Shown here: positions 57,804-64,000 of the stretch, piece after piece
How positions within the stretch are numbered: position 1 is the stretch's first letter
How the letters are laid out: each line of letters opens with the position of its first letter
From: Polychytrium aggregatum
Lineage: Eukaryota > Chytridiomycota > Chytridiomycetes > Polychytriales
Length of the DNA: 64,000 nucleotides
Direction of reading: 5' to 3'
Assembly: GCF_025602895.1 (NCBI RefSeq)
Contig: NW_026516312.1
Location: 92,404 to 156,403, forward strand
The notes under the pieces: generated by a model
Databases searched by the model: none
What the model saw: the letters and a program-made list of their open reading frames with translations, nothing else
Told to the model about the DNA's origin: nothing
Translations under genes and position numbers: made by a program

Positions 57804-60774
57804 ATGCCTCCCAGCTCCAAGGCCAAATCGTCAAAACAGACCACCTCTGATGCACCCGATGTCGAAAAGTACAAGTTCCTCAAGCGCAAGCTAAAAGCCC
57901 TGCTCGAGGTGCTTGTCCTCTTGTCTCGCATCAGTCGTTTATTCTCGTCCCTCCGGCATTAGCATTTGCTCCTCGCGCTGGTGGGCCCGGGATGCTTGCG
58001 TCGGTCGAATCCACTTCATGTGACTGCGCGTTGGGCTACTGATAGCCGTTGGCGAACGTCGTGGAGCTGGAACTCGCTTTTGTGCCAGTACATGTCCAGG
58101 ATCTGAACACCAGATGGCTCCGTCTCCTACCTCTTGGTGCTGGATGCATCGATGCGACTCATGAGGTCTTTCCAGCGAGCCAGGGGCGTTGCTTTCGTTG
58201 ATCTACTTCCTTCCTCGGCCCAGTCTTTCTCTCGGCGGCCCCATCACTCACCCTCTCTCCATTGCTGTCTCTGGAACAATCCACGCGCTGCTGCTCTCAG
58301 GAAAACGACAAGATCGGCGACAAGCTCAAGTCTGCCAAAACCAAAATCAGCCAGCTCAAGAAAGAAAAAGAGTGCGTCCCTACCGCTTCTGACTGCAGTC
58401 GTGCTGGATTCGCTTCCTTGGTGCTTGCCTTGGTGCTTGCCTTGGTGCTTGGACAAATCGGTGCCTTGGTTCTGGTGCTTACGCTTCGATGCTCCCACAC
58501 AAACAGCATGCTGCTTGACCGTCTTGCCATGTACGAGGGCGACAGCTCCTCGGACTCGGACAGCATTTTCGGCAGCGACGGTTCGGACTCGGACTCGGAC
58601 TCAGACTCGGCTAGTACGTAGCAGCTCTGCCATCGACCTGGAGTGGACTCGCCGCCTATCCTTGGTCCATACCAGGGCTACTCTCCGCGTTTGCTGGGCA
58701 TGTGTGCACATGTATTCACATACGACCACTCGGTGCGCCGGCTCTTCTATTTTTACTCTCGGTCGTCCTTGGTTGTCGACCCGGCAGACGAGCAGACTCC
58801 AAGGAAAAACGAAACCGCCTCGCCATCCAAGGGAGATGCCCCTTCCGCGCTCAACCACAACCACACCTCCAGCCACACCTCCAGCCATACTAGCCACTCA
58901 CAGCCCGACCAAACCATGTCCCAGAGCGAGCAGCCGTCTGCCGACCAGCTGTCCCAGAGCCCCGCGATGCGGGACGACGATGACGATCCAAGCATCTCCC
59001 AGCAGCCTTCGAAAAAGCCCCGTATTTCCCAAAAGCCGACCAGCTCACCCAACGGCGCCGCGGCCCCGGACACCCCCGTCTCTACCACGACCGCCACAAT
59101 GATTTCTCCGTCCATTCCAACGCCCGAAAACACCCGAAGGCCCAAAAAGACAACCCAGAAACGCGCCCCCGTCACCACCAAGCTACGAAAGATCCAGGAG
59201 ATTCCCGTTGGCGAGGACGGACAGCCGGTTCTTCCCATGCAGATTGGCATCATGACACTGCACTCCCTTGGCGCCGTTGTCACCGATCGCGAAAACTTTC
59301 ATTCCGAGCGATACATTTACCCCGTGGGATACTGTGTCTCCAGGCAAGTCCGCGCTATGGCTATCGGATCTCAGTGTGTCCGGAAGTGCCTCCGCTTGCA
59401 CCAATCGCAAGTCTGCCGAGTGCCACCTTGTGGGCTGCTGTGTGTCGAGAGCGATCACCGTGCGCACTCCCTGACATTCATGATCCTAATGAGTTCTGTC
59501 ATCGCTTTTATCGCACCGGTCACACCCTTCGCCCCGGCGACTCCCGACTCAACCTTGTCGCACGCAGACAGTACGCCAGCATGATCGATCCCGAGCGCTC
59601 CGTCATTTACACCTCACGGGTACTCGATGGAGGAGACGGCCCTCGCTTCCATGTCGTGGCTGAGGATATGCCCGATAAGCCCATCGTGGCCAACTCTGCA
59701 ACCGGTGCTTGGACAACCATCATCAAAAGTATGTCCTTCCTCATCAGTCAAGCCAGCGCTGGGTCGATCCCCCCCCACTCATACACTTTGCTTCGACTGC
59801 ATCAAGTGTCCTTCCTCACCTCCGATCCGCATCAGGACCCTACTCCAACTGACGGTATCCTTCCCTATTCTTCGACGCGGATATAGACGCCAATCAACTC
59901 CGAAATCGTGAGCATAGCAACAGCGCCTCCGGTCCGGACTATTTCGGCTTCTCGCAGCCTTCCATCGCCAAGATGATTCAGGACCTTCCTGGCGCTGATC
60001 TCTGCAAGAGCTACGTTCATCAGGAGGTGAGATACCAGCATCTGCGGTCTTGGCTTCCCTTGGCTTCCCTCGGCTGTATCGGCCTTTGATCTCGCCTCCC
60101 ACCCGTACTCCTGCCGACCTTCACCCATGCATCTGTGGCTGATCCTTGGCTGTCTCGATATCTCCCCTCATCGATCGCAGTTCGAGGTCTCAAAGGGCCG
60201 CGGTGGGCGCCGGTCAAAGAAGGACAGTGAGGCCGCCAAGAACGACAACAGCGCCACCGGAACACCTGTGGCAACACCTCCCGCCCTGCCCTCCGACGCA
60301 TTCCTTCACTCGGACATCGGGGGCGTGCCGCCCAGCTCCGAGCTGGAATATTCCGTCGCGGACGATGTGGATAGCCTGACACACAGCGGCGCGATGGATC
60401 TGGACGAGCACCAGACGCCGATTCATTCTTCTGCCACGAGCAGTCATGCCCCGGCCCGCTACCAGGACGACGACGACGATGACAGCGATATCTTCCCCGA
60501 CGACGATGACGACGACCTGATGGATACTCCTCGCCATTTCCCGGATATGACGAGACCCACCGCCCAGCCCACGCTGCCGCCGTTGCCTCCGCAGCCACAA
60601 ACACAGACACAGACACAGACACGGATCTTGCCACCAGCCGACAAGAGCCACATGCCCATCTCGACCGCCACGGGCCCGATGCAACAGACGAATGGCAGCG
60701 GCAGTGCTGGCGAAATGCCCTTTGTCCGCCCCGCCACCGCCGGCACCTTTCCAGTCGCCAACCCGGCATCATAG
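57804..60774 (+). CDS. FYRN/FYRC nuclear protein, TBRG1-like
   Basis: Seven exons: 57804-57908, 58301-58371, 58507-58613, 58788-59343, 59568-59728, 59887-60026, 60181-60774. Phases agree and the product is 577 aa. The N-terminal coiled coil (YKFLKRKLKALLEENDKIGD, then KISQLKKEK and LLDRLAMYEG) matches the start of animal TBRG1. A Ser/Asp-rich linker leads to FYRN (QIGIMTLHSLGAVV, then YIYPVGYCVSRQYASM) and FYRC (VLDGGDGPRFHVVAED, GAWTTIIK, DYFGFSQPSIAKMIQDLPG). The tail is acidic. FYR domains occur in chromatin regulators such as MLL and TBRG1. The intron after exon 4 has a GC donor (CTCCAG|GCAAGT) placed exactly inside FYRN. The acceptor for exon 4 is the least certain junction. Confidence 0.85.
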
Positions 60775-61494
60775 TTGCATTTCGATCCGGGCAGCCGTCA
60801 CGATCCTGGGCGGCCGCCTTGATCTGACCTCACCTGGTCCGACTTCTCCCACCCTCCCGAGCCCTCTAAAGACGACCTCCCCATCCGCTGCGGTCGACCG
60901 CTCTGCTCGCTTCCGTCTTGTGCGGTGGCCCTTGCCATCACAGTTGGCTCCTTTGTCGCAACTGAGGAGCGAAGCAGGCCCGATTTGCGGATCGCTCTTG
61001 ACCTCCCCTACTATCATCTTCATCGCCATCGCCATCGCCGCTGCCATCGCCGTTGTCATCGCCGTTGTCATCGCGATCCCTCCGCACTCCCATCTCCGTC
61101 CTGGTCTCCTCTTGATCTTAGTCGCTTGGGGTTCGGACCCGCACGATCCCGTCCTGCCGCACCTATCCTGTGCCGCGTGTATATACACCACATCGCAATG
61201 CGAACCATGGCCGTCTCCTCGACCGATTGTGTCCGTTGGGAGGAGCAAGGCCCCCGTTCACACGAATGTGATACTGCACTCTGAGCTGCTTGCGCCGGTG
61301 AGGACCGCAGCTGGCTCGTTACAGTACTAGGCATATTCCTTGGTCATCAAGCCAGTCCATGGCCTCTTCAGGGAGGAGGAGGAGGAGTGGATGAACATGT
61401 GTTTATTCAGAATCCAGAGCCGCGAAAGCCACCCCATGAGCCCAGTCCCATGAAGCATGGAGGAGTGGAGGATGCAACCGCATAGAGAGGGCTG
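60775..61494. other. Intergenic between convergent genes
   Basis: About 720 bases between the stops of the TBRG1-like gene (+) and SRP68 (-). A run of catcgccatcgc-like units (61020-61075) is present. No gene is recognised. Confidence 0.5.
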
Positions 61495-63859
61495 CTACTT
61501 TCGCGCACCAAAGAGGCCGCCAAACCACCCCCTCTGGCTCTCCTCAGGCGCCGCACCGGCTGCTCTGCCCGAGGCCCGACTCCTCACGCTTGCTGTCGGG
61601 TAGTCGCCAACGCCATTGTAGGCAATGTCAAAGAACATGGGCTTGGCTGACAGGACCTTGAAGTTGGGCGGGAATGACACGAGGTTGGGGTTCTTGGAGT
61701 CGAAATGGGGTGCAAACGACTGCAGACGGTCGACGAGAGGAGTCTGTGATGAAAGAGTGCAAGGCCGTCAGACGATCAGCGAGAGAGAGAGAATGAGCTA
61801 GCTTCGACAAAGCACCCGGCAATGCAAGTCACTGGAAAGGCCATCACCAGGCACGGGACGAGATGAGATGGGAGGGGAGAGCGGCACGCCGCTTTACCTC
61901 GGTCTTCTCGTGGGCAGCCTCTGAGATCTCGGCAGTCTGGATTTGCAGGCATGTCTCGGCACGCGCACGGATCCTCTGGCCGGCGATAGAGTCGGTCAGC
62001 TCCTCAACCAGAGCCAGGATCTTCTTGAGCTCGTCGACGTCATCGGACGACACGGCTTCGGTTCCGGCAGCGGCCTTCTTGCCGGGCTTGGAGGCCTTTC
62101 GCAGAACACTCTCGGCATCCGAGCGAGCCAGCGACAGGTGCTCCTCTGCACGGCTGTAGAGCGCATTGGCTTCGGGGTGCTTTCCGGCCTGGCTGTAGTG
62201 GTCGGCAATCCGGGCAGCGCGGATCGCCTTGTAGTAGAGAAGTCGAGCATTGCACAGGTTTTGGTAGTTGTTGTCGCTCTCGAGAGCAGGCAGGTCCTTC
62301 ATCTCGACGAGGGCCTATCAGTCCATGCATCATTTGGACGTCTGAGTCAGTCACACATAAACTCGATCCGCCTGGCTAAGGGCGGCTCACTAATACCGGC
62401 TCGCATCAAAGGCGACTTGGGCCACTCGGGCGGCTTTGCCTTTTGGTCTCCACGGTTTGCCTACCCGGGTGATGATCTCGTACAGCTTGACAATCTCCTC
62501 GGGCTTGACCGACTTCTTGTCGAGCTTGCCGCCGCGCCGCTCCTGGTCCCTCAGCTTCTGCTTCAGAATCTCAATCAGGAGCAGGTTGCGATCGATTGTG
62601 ATTCTCAGTCGATTAAAGGCAACGTAGCTAAACAGGAGCTGCAGGTTTCGGGTGTTTTCATCGCTCTTGGATGACTTGATCTTTGTGGTCGCAATCTGGA
62701 CCCGATTAAAGGACTCATGGTTAGCACTGACCGACACACGTTCATCCCGGAACAAGCGCTCTTGCATAGATCCTCCTCCCTCCATACCGAGTCCTGCTTG
62801 ATGTCGTTCTCGGCAATCGAGTTGGCCGTCCAGAAATGGCCCAGGACCTTGTCGAAGAGCTCCAGATGACTATCGCATGCGTTCTGGTTGGACAGATCCG
62901 GCTGCGCCGTCGCATTGAGGCGCTGGACCATCTCTTGCGCGGAAATAATTGCTTTCCGCGAGCTTGTCGTTTTTGCAGGGCACGGTCTGGCTTCGGAAGC
63001 CGATGTCGTGAACCTGGCCGGCACGCTCCTGGCGACTTTGAGACAGTAGCGACTGCAGGATCGCCGACGGCATAGCGTTTCGATCGACAGACGCATTAGC
63101 TGCTAGCTTGGATCGCCGTCGAGGAAGAGGGTTGTGCAGGCATTGTGCGAATGGTGCTCCACGCAATCGCTACAACCAGTGACTCTGCCGATCAGCTCAC
63201 CTCGACCTTGGCGGCCACCAGATCCAGACCGGCTCCCTCGCTGTTGTTTCTCATCTCCAGCAAGGCCGAGATGTCAAGCGTCTGGCCGCCCTTGAGTTTG
63301 AGATTGTATGCGCAGTATCGGATGCTGGGATCGATGGCATCGATGGCGACGTGGCACAGGGCCTCTTGCTCGGCAGTTCCAACGCTAGCCAGCTTTTCGT
63401 AAATGGTGCTGAGCAGAGTTGCAGGAGCACCAGGGGACATTGCAAGTGAATCGATGCACAGGAGCAGGAATTGTGTGCTGGTTAGTTCTGATTGCTGGTG
63501 TGCAGGCGCAGATATATGTGGATTTGGATTTGGATGCACTCGTGGATATGCATGGGCAAGTGCATGGGCAAGTGCATATGCATGTGCGTACCGGGCTGCT
63601 CCAAACTTTTCAAGACATTGCTCCCACTCCTGTCTCTCGAATAAAAGATAGCCGCCCATGACGAGGGCATAGGCCTGGACCTCCAGAAGGGTTCGAGGCT
63701 CGACGTCTTTGTCCTGGCACACTTGTTCGAGCGCCGCTGACACATCGGCGGCTTTCTTGAGCTTGCGGATCAAGTGGTGGTGCTTTCTCGGCTCGTCGTT
63801 CGATTCGCGCTTCAGCTGCATAGCATAGCTCCAGTTCCGTCGGTGTCGAACAGCAGAAT
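61495..63859 (-). CDS. SRP68: Signal recognition particle subunit SRP68, 5' end beyond the window
   Basis: Several exons on the minus strand. The last is 61743-61495; the one before is 62314-61898; another ends at 62465. All three are phase 0. The C-terminus (FPPNFKVLSAKPMFFDIAYN ... WFGGLFGARK) matches the conserved SRP68 tail. ALESDNNYQNLCNARLLYYK and AIRAARIADHYSQAGKHPEA form a TPR-like helix pair, and NWSYAMQLKRESNDEPRKHH with AYALVMGGYLLFERQEWEQC is the RNA-binding-domain end. Roughly the first 100 residues of the family (the basic HGL-type region) are not seen, so the 5' exons lie to the right of 64000. SRP68 with SRP72 forms the SRP S domain that targets nascent secretory proteins to the ER. 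Exons between 62785 and 63190 are not fully resolved. Confidence 0.9.
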
Positions 63860-64000
63860 CTCAAGATGGCTGATGAGGGCAGAGTGGGCAGCGACAGGCA
63901 AAGCAGTCGCAAGCAGAGGCGTGTCGACAGTTAGAGATAAGCGTTGGCTGAGGGTGTGTGCTCGTGGTGCAGACATTGTCCAGGGGGGAACCGTCTGTGA
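63860..64000. other. Right edge, probably intron or upstream exon of SRP68
   Basis: The frame before the WSYAMQLK exon stops at 63860 or shortly upstream, so this strip is likely intronic. No independent feature was seen. Confidence 0.35.

Overview
This window is nuclear DNA of a fungus. Most protein-coding genes are split by short GT-AG introns (two look like GC-AG). Gene content suggests an early-diverging zoosporic lineage, probably a chytrid: a Fanzor (eukaryotic TnpB-like) nuclease, an LRR-TM-SH3 surface protein, a membrane-anchored bacterial-type solute-binding protein, a cyclic-nucleotide-binding protein resembling animal CNBD2, and a very large SAM-TIR-STAND-WD40 protein. That assignment is inference from gene content; no rRNA or marker alignment was possible. 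I joined the exons by hand, using splice sites and reading-frame phase.

Layout, left to right. 1-2.8 kb is a mobile-element junction: the 3' end of a Ty3/gypsy chromovirus (integrase C-terminus, chromodomain, 3' LTR) runs directly into a Fanzor gene whose 5' end is missing. 3.5-5.6 kb is a bZIP transcription factor (-). A tRNA-Tyr(GTA) with a 10-nt intron lies at 7.7 kb. 8.4-10.2 kb is an LRR-TM-SH3 protein (-) in which single repeats sit on 72-nt exons. 11.8-13.3 kb is an arrestin-fold protein (+). 14.3-16.7 kb is a membrane-anchored solute-binding protein (-) with a 15-nt microexon. 17.2-22.0 kb is a cyclic-nucleotide-binding protein (+), convergent with an HSL-type alpha/beta hydrolase (-, 22.5-24.7 kb) across a (TATCG)n array.

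25.4-27.1 kb is a coiled-coil protein (-), divergent from a multi-pass membrane protein (+, 27.7-29.2 kb). That gene ends 74 bp from the stop codon of APC5 (-, 29.2-34.2 kb). A WSC-domain membrane protein (-, 35.0-36.8 kb), tRNA-Arg(CCT) (-), a membrane-anchored thioredoxin-fold protein (+, 37.6-39.0 kb), an unassigned protein (-, 39.9-41.1 kb) and translation elongation factor 1B alpha/beta (-, 41.7-43.1 kb) follow.

The right third is more accessory. It holds a decayed Sel1-repeat gene (45.3-46.8 kb), the SAM-TIR-STAND-WD40 gene (-, 48.3-54.5 kb), a broken LINE reverse transcriptase (55.3-56.2 kb) and an AT-rich short-repeat island. Conserved genes then return: a TBRG1-like FYRN/FYRC protein (+, 57.8-60.8 kb) and SRP68 (-, 61.5 kb to beyond the right edge).

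The most interesting object is the SAM-TIR-STAND-WD40 gene. It combines an animal-SARM1-like SAM+TIR pair with a fungal NLR-type NTPase and two or so WD40 propellers, possibly behind an N-terminal membrane anchor. The Fanzor broken at a chromovirus LTR is the second.
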